Origin: Acidobacteriota bacterium
GTDB taxonomy: Bacteria > Acidobacteriota > Terriglobia > Terriglobales > Acidobacteriaceae
DNA length: 64,000 nt
Assembly: GCA_021813745.1 (NCBI GenBank)
Contig: JAKAJO010000051.1
Location: forward strand, 30,370 to 94,369
Reading direction: 5' to 3'
How positions within the stretch are numbered: position 1 is the stretch's first letter; every line of letters starts with the position of its first letter. The notes beneath the pieces were generated by a model. That model saw only the letters and a program-made list of their open reading frames with translations, had not been told where the DNA came from and searched no databases. A program made the position numbers and the translations under genes. Shown here in pieces: positions 1 to 10,339 of this stretch.

Positions 1-192
1 AACGCCGGTGTCACCGGAGGGTCCGCCGGCAGCGGGTCCGTTCTGGTCGGCGGGCTGCTGGGTTTGTGTCTGCTGGGCGGGCGCGTTGTTTTGCGCCTGG
101 ACCAGCGGCGCGCCTGCGATCGCAAGAGCGAGAGGGAGGGTGCGAAACGGCGTCCTGCATAGAGCAGACAGGGACAAGCGCAAGTTGACCAT
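1..192 (-). CDS. Secreted/exported protein, N-terminal part only (runs off the left edge)
   Basis: Reverse strand reads MVNLRLSLSALCRTPFRTLPLALAIAGAPLVQAQNNAPAQQTQTQQPADQNGP..., a signal-peptide-like start followed by a Gln/Pro-rich stretch, open to the window edge. Confidence 0.6.
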   Translation of the reverse strand, partial: MVNLRLSLSALCRTPFRTLPLALAIAGAPLVQAQNNAPAQQTQTQQPADQNGPAAGGPSGDTGV

Positions 193-260
193 AACAACCT
201 CAGTGCTGCAGACAGGATACGGGATGAACCGGTGCGCGGGGTATCGGCTGTGCGCTTTGC

Positions 261-2201
261 GTGCATCGGGAAGGCACTGCCACCCATGACCACGCCGGCT
301 GCATTCGGAGCGGCCACGCTTCCGGTTGTACTCTTATAGACGTGAGATGGTGTGCAAAGAAAGTCGTATTGGCTGCCGCAATTGCGGTGTTTGTGATGGG
401 AGCAACAAGTGTGCCGGCCAGGAGCCAGAGCGGGGCCGGCGGGCTTGAAGCTCCGAAGACGCCCCCGCGCTCGACGGCCGGTATCTATCCGCTGAGTGAA
501 GTGCACCGAGGCCTGATGGCTACGGCGTGGACGGTTTTTGAGGGTTCGAAGCCGGAACCCATGCAGGTCGAGATTCTGGGCGTGCTGCGGGGTGCGCGCG
601 GTCCGGGTGAGGACATGATTCTGGCTCGGCTGCAAGGCACCAAACCGGACTACACCGGCGTGGTTGCCGGAATGAGCGGCAGTCCGGTCTATGTGGGCGA
701 CAAGCTGCTGGGTTCGCTTTCGTACCGCATAGGGCAGTTCAGCAAGGAGCCGATTGCGGGCATCACGCCCATCGCGCAGATGCTGGAGGTCCGCAATCTG
801 CCTATCCAGACGATTGGCCATGGAACGTCTGCGCAGGAGGCTTCCGCAGGTAACGGCAAGGCGGCGGAGGAGACTTCAGGCGGCATGACGTTTCAGGCAA
901 TGGAGACACCGCTAGTGATGAGCGGGTTCCGTCCTGAGGCGATTGCTCTCTGGCAAAAGAAGATGGCCGGAACCGGCCTGGAGATGGTGGCCGCGGGCGG
1001 CGGAAGCGGCAGTTCGCTGGATGCGGGCAAGATGGACAGGACCGCAGCCGCTGCGGTGGTACCAGGCAGCGCGGTGAGCGCTCAACTGGTGCGTGGCGAT
1101 CTGGAGATTGCGGCGACCTGTACGGTGACCTATGTGGATCCAAAGCAATTGCTGGCCTGCGGACATCCAATCTTGCAAGCGGGTCCGGTGTCGCTTCCGA
1201 TGACCACCACGGATGTGGTGGCCACGCTGGCTTCGCCGCTGAACTCCTTCAAGATTGTGAACACCGGCGCCACGATCGGAGCCTTCACGCAGGACCGTGA
1301 TGCGGCGATCCGCGGCGTATTTGGCGAAACAGCCCATATGATTCCGGTGAAGATGACGATGCGGAACGGGACGGGGACCAAGACCCTGCATTTTGATGTT
1401 CTGGACCTGCCGACGCTGACGCCTCAGGCTGTCATGGTATCGGTTTACAACTCGCTGTTGCAGACCAACGTGAGCACGGCCATGACCAGTTATCACATTC
1501 AGGGAACGATTGGACTGGATGGGCATGAAGCGGCACCGATCGACCTGTGGGCGCCTTCAGGCGAGAGCGCGCCTTCCCAGTTGCTGGCGGCAATGCAGAC
1601 CGGCGAGGAGTTTTCGCAACTCTATGCGAACGGGACGCGCGAAGGAGCCATCCGCTCCATTGATCTGACGGCGGACGCTATTCCGCACAACGTCCAGGTG
1701 CAGCTGATCTCGGCGCGAATTGCCTCCGGCGATCTGGTGCATGCGGGGGACACGGTGATGGTGGAGGCGACGCTGCAACCCTGGCAGCAGGCGGCACGCA
1801 ATGTGCGGATTCCAGTCAAGCTCCCCGCGCGGCTACAGGCGGGGAATCTGCGGCTTCTGGTGTCGGACGGCGCGACACTAGACCGTGCCCTGCATCAGCC
1901 ACGGTTTGGCGCGGGCCCTAGCGATCTGGACGCGGAGATTGCCCGCGCGCGCCAAATGCATCGGGCCGACCGCGTCTATGTGAGCCTTCTGGCACCGGAT
2001 GCGCAGGGCGAAGTGCAAGGACAGGCGATGGCGGGCATTCCACTTTCGATGGCGAACGCGCTGGAGCCGATGCGGTCTTCAATGGAGGCAAGCCTGAACG
2101 GCGAATCGGCGGAGATTGCCGGGGAGGCGCCAGCGGGCGGAGCCTTATCCGGCTTCAAGCTTCTGAAGGTACATCTGGAAACGGGCAGCGGGCTGAACTA
2201 G
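261..2201 (+). CDS. SpoIVB peptidase S55 domain-like exported protein
   Basis: Long ORF with hydrophobic N-terminus and GMSGSPVYVGDKLLGSLSYR...FSKEPIAGITPI, typical of S55 proteins. True start may be downstream of 261. Confidence 0.75.
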   Translation: MHREGTATHDHAGCIRSGHASGCTLIDVRWCAKKVVLAAAIAVFVMGATSVPARSQSGAGGLEAPKTPPRSTAGIYPLSEVHRGLMATAWTVFEGSKPEPMQVEILGVLRGARGPGEDMILARLQGTKPDYTGVVAGMSGSPVYVGDKLLGSLSYRIGQFSKEPIAGITPIAQMLEVRNLPIQTIGHGTSAQEASAGNGKAAEETSGGMTFQAMETPLVMSGFRPEAIALWQKKMAGTGLEMVAAGGGSGSSLDAGKMDRTAAAAVVPGSAVSAQLVRGDLEIAATCTVTYVDPKQLLACGHPILQAGPVSLPMTTTDVVATLASPLNSFKIVNTGATIGAFTQDRDAAIRGVFGETAHMIPVKMTMRNGTGTKTLHFDVLDLPTLTPQAVMVSVYNSLLQTNVSTAMTSYHIQGTIGLDGHEAAPIDLWAPSGESAPSQLLAAMQTGEEFSQLYANGTREGAIRSIDLTADAIPHNVQVQLISARIASGDLVHAGDTVMVEATLQPWQQAARNVRIPVKLPARLQAGNLRLLVSDGATLDRALHQPRFGAGPSDLDAEIARARQMHRADRVYVSLLAPDAQGEVQGQAMAGIPLSMANALEPMRSSMEASLNGESAEIAGEAPAGGALSGFKLLKVHLETGSGLN

Positions 2202-2253
2202 AAGGCGGGCACGCGCGCGGGGCTGCGACCTCGACAACCAGGCGCCGCGATCG

Positions 2254-2505
2254 ACTGGGACAGTGCACATGTTCGGTGTGCCGCCCCCGCCTACGGGGAT
2301 TTCAGCTTTTCTGCGGACAGAGGGTGTGCGCACGGTGACCGGTAGCCCGATCGGCAGCCTTTATCAACTGCGCGAGATGCTGGATGTGACAGCGCGACAT
2401 GGAGTGAAAGGAATCACGGGATGCTCCCCGATTGCCAGAGCCAATGAGGAGCTGAAAGAGGTGGAGAAGAACATGGTCCGGTATCGCGTGGTACGGGCGA
2501 ATTGA
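2254..2505 (+). pseudogene. C-terminal remnant of a zinc-type alcohol dehydrogenase
   Basis: GTVHMFGVPPPPTGISAFLRTEGVRTVTGSPIGSLYQLREMLDVTARHGVKGI...ANEELKEVEKNMVRYRVV resembles the last ~80 aa of MDR alcohol dehydrogenases. No N-terminal domain upstream (S55 gene ends at 2201). Confidence 0.55.
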
Positions 2506-2521
2506 AGATGCAGGAGCGGGC

Positions 2522-2902
2522 ATGAACGGCGTACGCATCGACAAATGGCTTTGGGCAGCGCGGTTCTTCAAAACACGCGCGCTCGCTTCGAAAGCCTGCG
2601 ACCTGGGGCGAATTCGCGTGAATGGCGCGGCCGCAAAGCCCGCGCGTGAGGTTCGCGTGGGCGAGATGCTGCAGGTCCGCAATGAGGGCGGCGAATTTGA
2701 GATTGAGGTGCTCGCCCTGAGCGATATGCGCGGGCCGGCCGCAGTGGCACAAACACTCTATCGCGAGACGGAGGCCAGCAAAGCAGCGCGCGCGCGATTG
2801 GCAGAAGAGCGCAAGGCAATGCAGCAGTACGCGCCGCTGCCAGAGCGCCGGCCCAGCAAACGCGACCGGCGCAGGATCATCCAGTTTCGCGGCGGATCGT
2901 GA
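2522..2902 (+). CDS. S4-domain RNA-binding protein (Hsp15/HslR-like)
   Basis: MNGVRIDKWLWAARFFKTRALASKACDLGRIRVNGAAAKPAREVRVGEML is a canonical S4 domain. Confidence 0.85.
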   Translation: MNGVRIDKWLWAARFFKTRALASKACDLGRIRVNGAAAKPAREVRVGEMLQVRNEGGEFEIEVLALSDMRGPAAVAQTLYRETEASKAARARLAEERKAMQQYAPLPERRPSKRDRRRIIQFRGGS

Positions 2903-2908
2903 GTCGCG

Positions 2909-5245
2909 ATGTGCCGCGCGGCCAGGGCCAACTCTAGTAGACTCAACGGCAGAATGGAATTCCGAAAACCCCAGTCTCATCGCTTGCTTACACTGGCTGT
3001 CTTCATCCTGCTGGTTGCGATTTTCAGTGCCGTCGCAGCGCCCGGAATGATGGCGCAACAGACTCATCTCTGGACCCAGTCACGCTTTGAAGAGTTTGAG
3101 AAAGGTACCCCGCAGGGTATCGCGATTGAAAGCACGGGCGTCTTGCGCGAGGGGCCGGGGCTGCGCGAGGTCATGACCACGCCCTCGACCTTCGTGTGGT
3201 CCATTGCGACCGACAAGGATGGAACTGCCTACCTGGGAACAGGCTCACCGGCAACGGTGCTGCGCGTGGACAAGAGCGGCAAGACCTTTACGCTCTTTGA
3301 GACCAAAGACGTCAGCGTGCAAGCGGTGGCGCTGGGGCCGGATGGAGCCCTGTATGCGGCGACGCTGCCCAGCGGCAAGGTCTACAAGCTGAATCCGGCG
3401 GCCACGACGAAGCAGGATGAAACGAATGCAACGGTGGTGTTTGACGCGGGCAAACTGCCCGAGAAAAGCATGATTGACGGCACGACGGTGGAGTCAAAGC
3501 CGGCGGACGGTAAGTCTCATTACGTCTGGGCGCTGACGTTTGACACGGCGGGCCGGCTCTATATTGCGACGGGCGGACCGGGCGCCGTGTACCGCGTGGA
3601 TGTGAAGACACCGGCAGCAAAGGCGGAGGAGTTCTTCAAGAGCGATGAGGAACATATCCGCTCGCTGGCATGGGATGCAAAAGGCAATCTGATTGCGGGA
3701 TCGGAAGGGACCGGATTGGTGTATCGGATCAGTCCGGAAGGCAAGGGATTCGTTCTCTTCGAGTCGCCGCGGCGCGAGGTGACGGCAGTGGCGGTGGGTG
3801 CTGACGGCACAATTTACGCTGCGAGCGTGGGCGACAAGGGGCACAACCCGCTGCCTCCCCTGCCGCTTCAGGGGCTGGCTTCCATCACGATCACGGTGGT
3901 GCAGCCAGGCTCGATGCAGGCGGTCAATGCAAGCGCCTCCGTGCCCGAGGGAACGGAGATTGATGCGCTGAAGGAGAATGAAGCGCCGAGCAAACTGTGG
4001 AGCGACAAGGATGAAATTGTGTATGCCCTGGCCGCAGAGAAGGATGGGCTGCTGGCGTTGAGCGGCAATCGCGGACGTATCTTGCGCGTTCAGCAGGATG
4101 GCAGCTATGCGGATGTAGCGCATCTGGACGCGCAACAGGGGCTGTGCCTGGCCGCAAGCCAGAATGGAGAAATCCTGATTGGCACGGGCAATACGGGCAA
4201 ACTGGCCAAGCTGGGCGCAGCTGAAATGCACGAATATGCGAGCGACGTGCTGGATGCGGGCGCAACCGCACGCTTTGGACGTGTGGAAGTGGAGCCCGGC
4301 TCGACCGGCTATGCTTTGTGGACGCGCACGGGGAACGTGGAGCAGCCAGTTCGCGGATGGAGTGCCTGGGCACCGCTCAAGGATGGCGCGGTGGCTTCGC
4401 CGCCGGGGCGTTTTTTGCAGTGGAAAGCCGTGCTTCAGCCAGGTGGAAGCGTGGGTAGCGTCGGCGTGAACTTCCTGCCGGTGAACTCGGCTCCGGTGCT
4501 GGATGATTTGGTGGTGGCTCCAGGAGCGCGATGGAATGCACAGACGCAGCAGACCAGCCAACAGACCGTGATTATCAACTTCCCTTCAGCAAGCCAGAAC
4601 TCAGGCATCAACTACGACGGCAACACGAGCTCGCCGTTGCAGGCGCAGAAGGATCGGACGGCCATTACGGTGCGGTGGGCCGCGCATGATGATGATGGAG
4701 ACAACCTGGTGTATGCGCTCTATCTTCGCGGGGATGGGGAACATGTGTGGCGGCTGCTCAAAAAGAATTTGACAGAGAAGGCGTACAGCTTTGATGCGAC
4801 GCTGATTCCCGACGGTGGATACCGCGTCAAGGTGATCGCGAGTGATTCCCCCTCGCACATGGCAGGCGATGCATTGACGGACGAAAAAATCAGCGAACGA
4901 TTTGAGGTGGACACGACGCCACCTGTGATTCTGGCGTTGAAGGCTGAGACGCAGCCGGGGGATTGCACAGGAAAGCCCTGCAGCCAACCGGTGCGCGTAA
5001 CATTTGATGCGCAGGACGCAGAGTCGCCGATTTCCCATGCAGAGTATTCGCTTGATGCGGGAGACTGGCAGTTTCTGGCGCCGGTGGGAGTGCTGTCGGA
5101 CTCCAAGCGGGAGAGCTATGTGCTGAATCTGCCGGCAGCCGCGCTGGCGGCTCACCCGGGCGAGCATCTGCTGACGGTGCGGGTGTATGACCGGTATGAC
5201 AATGTGGGCGTGGCCAAGACAGTGTTTGGCGCGTCGGCCCGATAG
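2909..5245 (+). CDS. Large exported beta-propeller-like protein
   Basis: 778-aa ORF with signal peptide and repeated blades such as GTAYLGTGSPATVLRVDKSGK and GRLYIATGGPGAVYRVD. Confidence 0.7.
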   Translation: MCRAARANSSRLNGRMEFRKPQSHRLLTLAVFILLVAIFSAVAAPGMMAQQTHLWTQSRFEEFEKGTPQGIAIESTGVLREGPGLREVMTTPSTFVWSIATDKDGTAYLGTGSPATVLRVDKSGKTFTLFETKDVSVQAVALGPDGALYAATLPSGKVYKLNPAATTKQDETNATVVFDAGKLPEKSMIDGTTVESKPADGKSHYVWALTFDTAGRLYIATGGPGAVYRVDVKTPAAKAEEFFKSDEEHIRSLAWDAKGNLIAGSEGTGLVYRISPEGKGFVLFESPRREVTAVAVGADGTIYAASVGDKGHNPLPPLPLQGLASITITVVQPGSMQAVNASASVPEGTEIDALKENEAPSKLWSDKDEIVYALAAEKDGLLALSGNRGRILRVQQDGSYADVAHLDAQQGLCLAASQNGEILIGTGNTGKLAKLGAAEMHEYASDVLDAGATARFGRVEVEPGSTGYALWTRTGNVEQPVRGWSAWAPLKDGAVASPPGRFLQWKAVLQPGGSVGSVGVNFLPVNSAPVLDDLVVAPGARWNAQTQQTSQQTVIINFPSASQNSGINYDGNTSSPLQAQKDRTAITVRWAAHDDDGDNLVYALYLRGDGEHVWRLLKKNLTEKAYSFDATLIPDGGYRVKVIASDSPSHMAGDALTDEKISERFEVDTTPPVILALKAETQPGDCTGKPCSQPVRVTFDAQDAESPISHAEYSLDAGDWQFLAPVGVLSDSKRESYVLNLPAAALAAHPGEHLLTVRVYDRYDNVGVAKTVFGASAR

Positions 5246-5256
5246 GCGGCAGAACG

Positions 5257-6543
5257 ATGCGATTTGAACTGTTTGTGGCTGCGCGATATTTGAGGGCCAA
5301 GCGGCGGCAGGCGGTGGTCGGCGTCGTCACAACCATTTCAATTGCAGGCGTTGCCGCGGGTGTGGCGGCGCTGATTATTGCGCTGGCCATCACCAACGGC
5401 ATGCGCCGCGACCTGCAGGACAAGCTGCTGGGTGCGTCGTCGGAAGTGGACTTGATGCGCGTGGCGGCTGACGGGATCCGCAACTGGCGACCGCTGGTGG
5501 AGCGGTTGCGGCAGGTACCCCACGTGACCGCTGCGTCGCCAGGGCTGTATGGGCAAGTGCTGGTGTCACGCGGCCCGCATGCGGGCTTCGCTCTGATTAA
5601 GGGCATCATCCCCTCGGAAGAGCTGACCGTCAGCAATCTGCTGAATTCCATCGTGTCCGGCTCGGCGAAGGAACTGGAACCGGTGACGGCAGTGAGCGCC
5701 GCTTCGATGCCGACGCAGGGCGATTCCCTGCCCCAGCCGGTGGATGCGGAGTTTCCGCCGCTGGTGATGGGCAAGGATCTGGCAGACCAGATCGGGGTGC
5801 AGGTCGGGGATTCCGTGCTGATTACGAGCCCGCAAGGCGAGTTGACACCGCTGGGACTGGCGCCGAAGTATCAACGATTCCGCGTGGTGGGCATCTTTCA
5901 CTCAGGCTTTTATCAATACGATTCGGCGATGGCCTTCATGCGGTTGAGCGACGCGCAGCGGCTGTTCAGCGAGCCGGACCTGCTCTCAGTGATCAGCTTC
6001 AAGGTAGACGATATGGATCGCGCCCCGGAGATTGGCACGGCCATTGAGCAGGCAGCAGGCAAAGGCTACATGACCAGCAACTGGATCGAGCAGAACCGGC
6101 CGCTTTTTCGCGCACTGAAAGAGGAGCAGGTGGTGACTTTCATCATCATCGCCCTGATTGTGATTGTGGCGGCGCTGAACATTCTGATCGCTCTGACAAT
6201 GATGGTGATGGAGAAGACGCGCGACATCGCGGTGCTGATGAGCTTTGGCGTGGAGCCAAGCCAGGTGCGGCGGATCTTTCTGCTGCAAGGTTTCCTGATC
6301 AGCTTGATCGGCACGATTCTGGGCGTTGCGCTGGGATACCTGGCGTCATGGGCGGGTGGACACTACCACTTTATTCATCTGTCGGCAGAGGTATATTCGA
6401 TCGACACACTGCCATTTGCGCCGCGCCTGATGGACGGGGTGATTGTCTCGGCGGTATCGATTGGCGTATCCCTTCTGGCCACGCTGTATCCGTCTTCGTC
6501 GGCGGCGCGTATTCTTCCCGCGGAGGCGCTGCGCTACGAGTAG
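5257..6543 (+). CDS. ABC transporter permease, LolC/LolE/MacB-type
   Basis: MRFELFVAARYLRAKRRQAVVGVVTTISIAGVAAGVAALIIALAITNGMRRDLQ start and C-terminal FtsX-like transmembrane region. Confidence 0.85.
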   Translation: MRFELFVAARYLRAKRRQAVVGVVTTISIAGVAAGVAALIIALAITNGMRRDLQDKLLGASSEVDLMRVAADGIRNWRPLVERLRQVPHVTAASPGLYGQVLVSRGPHAGFALIKGIIPSEELTVSNLLNSIVSGSAKELEPVTAVSAASMPTQGDSLPQPVDAEFPPLVMGKDLADQIGVQVGDSVLITSPQGELTPLGLAPKYQRFRVVGIFHSGFYQYDSAMAFMRLSDAQRLFSEPDLLSVISFKVDDMDRAPEIGTAIEQAAGKGYMTSNWIEQNRPLFRALKEEQVVTFIIIALIVIVAALNILIALTMMVMEKTRDIAVLMSFGVEPSQVRRIFLLQGFLISLIGTILGVALGYLASWAGGHYHFIHLSAEVYSIDTLPFAPRLMDGVIVSAVSIGVSLLATLYPSSSAARILPAEALRYE

Positions 6544-6547
6544 GGCG

Positions 6548-6742
6548 CTACTGAGGCGTAATGATGCCGCCGACGGGGTGGCGTCGCGGCAGGATGATTC
6601 CGCGATGATCGACCTGAGGCGGAGCGGGGTCAGATACAGGCAGAGCAGACCGCTCAATCAGGGCGCCACCGCAGGCGGGGCACCAGTCGCCGCGCGTTTC
6701 GTCGGCGAGGACGGCATGACACTGACGACAGATTCGTTCCAC
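6548..6742 (-). CDS. Small zinc-ribbon protein
   Basis: From a GTG at 6742: VERICRQCHAVLADETRGDWCPACGGALIERS, two CxxC pairs. Confidence 0.5.
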   Translation of the reverse strand: MERICRQCHAVLADETRGDWCPACGGALIERSALPVSDPAPPQVDHRGIILPRRHPVGGIITPQ

Positions 6743-6884
6743 GTTCCCAGTGTACTGGAGGGACGGGCTGCGGAGGCTACTGGACGGGTTGGTTCCTGAG
6801 AGGGTGGCCGGAGGTTTTGCTTTTTCTCTGATCGCTGTGTCCACTCGCGGTTGAGGTCCCTGGCGCCGGGATCCACGGATCGCG

Positions 6885-7412
6885 TCATGCGGCAGATTTG
6901 ATGTTGAGCGCCACTACTCTGGACCATGCCCGGATGGCGACCCAGTCACGGATATCGGCGGTGGGCAGCCTTCTGAGCGCAGGGATGGGAAGACGCTGGA
7001 GCAACGTGAGCGGCTGCGGGACGTGATTCAGGTCGAAACGTCCGCCAAAGATGTGGATCTCGACGGGCTGCAGCCATGGGTAGCGGCCGAGTTGCCGGGC
7101 TGCCTGGCGCCTGGCCGCATCAAAATCGGATGGGATTGGGCGGGTGGGCCCAAGAACGAAGATCCACGGCCGGAGGATTTGCAGCGCAGTCTGATGCCGC
7201 TTGAAGAACTGGTGGAACGGCTTCGGGAATCGACCGATGTAGAGCGGCGCGCCAAGAATGATGGAGGTGAATCCCTCAAGCGACTGAACGGCTTCCACGG
7301 GCTGCACAATCGAACGCAAGCCTTCTCCATTGAGGGCGAGGCTGATGGCCTCGGCGACTTCGGCTGTGGACCCGCCTCGGGTGGCGTATGAAACCAGGAT
7401 CGGTGCATTCAT
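6885..7412 (-). CDS. Flavodoxin-domain protein (HemG-like)
   Basis: MNAPILVSYATRGGSTAEVAEAISLALNGEGL...SIILGAPLYIGRFPKPFHQFFKRH; ATG at 7412 chosen within ORF 6885..7529. Confidence 0.75.
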   Translation of the reverse strand: MNAPILVSYATRGGSTAEVAEAISLALNGEGLRSIVQPVEAVQSLEGFTSIILGAPLYIGRFPKPFHQFFKRHQTALQILRPWIFVLGPTRPIPSDFDAARRQAARQLGRYPWLQPVEIHIFGGRFDLNHVPQPLTLLQRLPIPALRRLPTADIRDWVAIRAWSRVVALNIKSAA

Positions 7413-7542
7413 GGTCTTTCTCCATCGCTGGCCTATTGTGCGCCGCATCTGCGACTGCAGGGGTATGCCGGCCGTCACAAAGCAATGTGCCGCAGACCCC
7501 GGACGGCGATGGAGCGCGGGGCACAGCAACTACACTTGATTT

Positions 7543-8430
7543 ATGCATCCTCCTGTCCGCTTGGTGGCTATTGATATGGACGGCACGCTGCTGCCGACTT
7601 TTTCCCACGACGTAAGTGCGCGGAATGCGCAGGCGCTGCGAGCCGCGCAGGAAGCCGGGATTGCGGTGGCCATTGCGACGGGCCGGCGGCAAGCCTACAC
7701 CGCACCCATCCTGAATGGACTTGGATTGCGAGCGGATATGCCACTGATCACGTCCAATGGAGCAGTGACACGGACTTTGAGCGGCACCGCCGTCGATCGC
7801 AGTCATATGAAGGCACACGTCGCGCGGGGATTATGCGGACTGCTGCGATCCTTTGGAGCGGTCGTTTTTACGTTCGATCACGAAGGACCGGGAGAGTTGG
7901 TGCTGGAAGACCTGGAGCAGACGCACGGACGTATTGCCCTGTGGGTGGAAGCGAACCGGAAGTCGATCGCCGTGGTGAAGCCGCTGGAGAATGCGCTGAG
8001 TGATGGGAACGATCCGATTCAGGGCATGGTGGCGGGCGGCCTGAGCAAGATGCGCGCCGCCGAGCACGCCTTGAAGGAGAGCGAGTGGAGCAGCGCGTGC
8101 GCCTGTATTCGCACGGAGTATCCGGGGCGGGATCTTTCGATACTGGATCTGTTGCCGGAGGGTGTCTCCAAGGGATGGGCGCTGGCGCGGCTGGCCGCGC
8201 AGCTGGGCATCGACCGGAAAGAAACGATGGCGATTGGGGATAATTGGAACGACCTGGACATGCTGGAGTGGGCTGGGCAGAGCGTGGTGATGGGAAATGC
8301 CGCTGCCGAGTTGCGCACGATGGCGCGGACGCGCGGATGGAAACAGGCTCCGCCGAACGATGAAGACGGGGTTGCAGTGGTGCTGGAGAAGGCCCTGGCC
8401 AGGCGTTCGACGGCAGGGGCGCAGGCCTGA
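7543..8430 (+). CDS. Cof-type HAD-superfamily hydrolase
   Basis: LVAIDMDGTLLP and AIGDNWNDLDMLEWAGQSVVMGNA motifs. Confidence 0.9.
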   Translation: MHPPVRLVAIDMDGTLLPTFSHDVSARNAQALRAAQEAGIAVAIATGRRQAYTAPILNGLGLRADMPLITSNGAVTRTLSGTAVDRSHMKAHVARGLCGLLRSFGAVVFTFDHEGPGELVLEDLEQTHGRIALWVEANRKSIAVVKPLENALSDGNDPIQGMVAGGLSKMRAAEHALKESEWSSACACIRTEYPGRDLSILDLLPEGVSKGWALARLAAQLGIDRKETMAIGDNWNDLDMLEWAGQSVVMGNAAAELRTMARTRGWKQAPPNDEDGVAVVLEKALARRSTAGAQA

Positions 8431-8433
8431 AGG

Positions 8434-9174
8434 ATGCGAATGAAGCTGCACTGGAGGTGGATGGTCGCGGGAGCCTGGATCGCGGTGTCAGTGTGCGCTG
8501 GCGCGGAAGAGCTTGCGACTTTATCCAATGGATTCACGATGCGCTGTGATCATCACGCGCTGGTGGACGGCCAGGTACGGTTGTACTTGAGCCATGGAGA
8601 AGAGAATTACATCGCTTTGGAGCCGAAGGAGCTGGCAGCGTTTACTCCGCTGCCGGACGCACCTCCAAAGGCGACTGCCGCCGCAACGGTGAAGACACGC
8701 AACGATGGGAAGCTAAGCCGGGCGGATTTGCACGAGATGCTGGCGGAGGCCGGCGCGGCCCACAACCTGGATGTGGACCTGCTGGCCAGCGTGGTGCAGG
8801 CAGAGAGCGGAGGGCGCGTGCGCGCAACTAGTCCAGCGGGAGCCCAGGGACTGATGCAACTGATTCCTTCGACGGCTCATGCCATGGGTGTTCAGAACAG
8901 CCTGGAACCCGAAGAGAATGTGCGCGGCGGAACCCAGTATCTCGACGAACTGCTGACGCGGTACCACGAGAACCTCGCTTTGGCGCTGGCGGCCTACAAT
9001 GCCGGACCGGCAGCGGTGGACAAGTATCATGGCGTGCCGCCGTATCACGAGACGAGGGTGTACGTGGCGCGCGTGATTCACGCGTTCAATCGCCGAGTGC
9101 TGACGCATGAGATGGTCAAGGGCCGGGCAAAACAACAGAGTGCCCCAATCGGCGTATCGCAATTTTCCCGATGA
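8434..9174 (+). CDS. Lytic transglycosylase (SLT domain)
   Basis: LASVVQAESGGRVRATSPAGAQGLMQLIPSTAHAMGV...ALAAYNAGPAAVDKYHGVPPYHETRVYV. Confidence 0.92.
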   Translation: MRMKLHWRWMVAGAWIAVSVCAGAEELATLSNGFTMRCDHHALVDGQVRLYLSHGEENYIALEPKELAAFTPLPDAPPKATAAATVKTRNDGKLSRADLHEMLAEAGAAHNLDVDLLASVVQAESGGRVRATSPAGAQGLMQLIPSTAHAMGVQNSLEPEENVRGGTQYLDELLTRYHENLALALAAYNAGPAAVDKYHGVPPYHETRVYVARVIHAFNRRVLTHEMVKGRAKQQSAPIGVSQFSR

Positions 9175-9214
9175 AGCCCATACAATCAGCCTGTAGATCT
9201 GGAACGGAGTCCGC

Positions 9215-10339
9215 TTGAAGAAGAGACAGCTGATTTTAGGCCTGGTGGTGATTGCGGTTCTTTTGGGCCTGGCGGTGTGGGGCCGGAATCGTATCCACTT
9301 TGACTTTGGTGTCTTTCGGACCCAGGTGGCCATGGCGGACTGGCGCCTGATTGCAGCGGGCGTGGGCTGCATCTACCTAGGCTTTGTCCTGCGCGCGGCG
9401 CGCTGGGCTTACCTGATCCGCTATCAGAAAAGCGTGTCGGCGCTGTCGCTGGTAAGTTGCCAGGTGCTGGGGTTCACGGCGGTTGCGCTGATCGGCAGGG
9501 TGGCGGATCCGGTACGACCCTATCTGGTTGCCAAGAAGACCAACCTGGAGCTCAGCACCCAGTTCGCGGTCTACATTGTGGAGCGGCTCTTCGACCTTGG
9601 CACGCTTGCCCTGGTCTTTTCTATCGCCATGCTTTGGGTGCCGACGGAAGAGATTGTGAAGGTCATGCCGCATACCGGACCGATGGCCCAGCTTGGAGCG
9701 CATCATGCGTTTCTCTCGTCGCTGATTGCGCGCTACAGCGGCCTGATTTTGACTCTAATCGGCGCACTCTTCCTGGTGATGATCCGCGTCAGCAGCAACT
9801 CGGTGGCGAGTTTTTGCGAGCACAGCATTGGCCTGGTATCGAAAAAGCTTGGCCAGGCGATCGGGCATAAGATCCGTGCGTTTCGCACCGGTCTTTCGGC
9901 AATCCATTCGCTTCGTGATCTGGCGTCGGTGATGGGGCTTTCCCTTGGGATGTGGGCCCTGATCGCGCTGGCCTACTTTCTGAGCTGCAGAGCCTTTGTT
10001 GCCGCCCCGGAGCTTGCATCCATCACTCCGCAACGCGCGGTCCTGGTGCTGGTAGCAAGCGGCGGTGCGAGCATCTTCCAATTGCCGGTCATTGGATGGT
10101 TCACGCAAATCGGACTGGTTGCGATCGTTTTGAGCCTGGCGCTGGGCGTTGGGCACGAGGCAGCGACAGCGTGCGCAGCGACGCTGCTGCTGGTCACCTT
10201 CCTCAGTATTATTCCGGTAGGGCTGATCTGGGCACAGTTTGAGCATGTGAGCCTGCGCAAGGTGACGGCCGAGAGCGAGCACGCGGGCGAGGAAGTGGCT
10301 ACGGATGCGGCTCCAGAACCGGCCAAATCAGGCTCCTAG
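9215..10339 (+). CDS. Lysylphosphatidylglycerol synthase TM-region/flippase-like membrane protein
   Basis: Polytopic protein with GFVLRAARWAYLIRYQKS and GRVADPVRPYLVAKKTNLELSTQFAVYIVERLFDL. Confidence 0.75.
   Translation: MKKRQLILGLVVIAVLLGLAVWGRNRIHFDFGVFRTQVAMADWRLIAAGVGCIYLGFVLRAARWAYLIRYQKSVSALSLVSCQVLGFTAVALIGRVADPVRPYLVAKKTNLELSTQFAVYIVERLFDLGTLALVFSIAMLWVPTEEIVKVMPHTGPMAQLGAHHAFLSSLIARYSGLILTLIGALFLVMIRVSSNSVASFCEHSIGLVSKKLGQAIGHKIRAFRTGLSAIHSLRDLASVMGLSLGMWALIALAYFLSCRAFVAAPELASITPQRAVLVLVASGGASIFQLPVIGWFTQIGLVAIVLSLALGVGHEAATACAATLLLVTFLSIIPVGLIWAQFEHVSLRKVTAESEHAGEEVATDAAPEPAKSGS

Noticed and set aside
3494-4561. 355-aa minus-strand ORF antisense to the beta-propeller-like gene
   Set aside because: His/Arg/Gln-rich antisense translation with no family signal.
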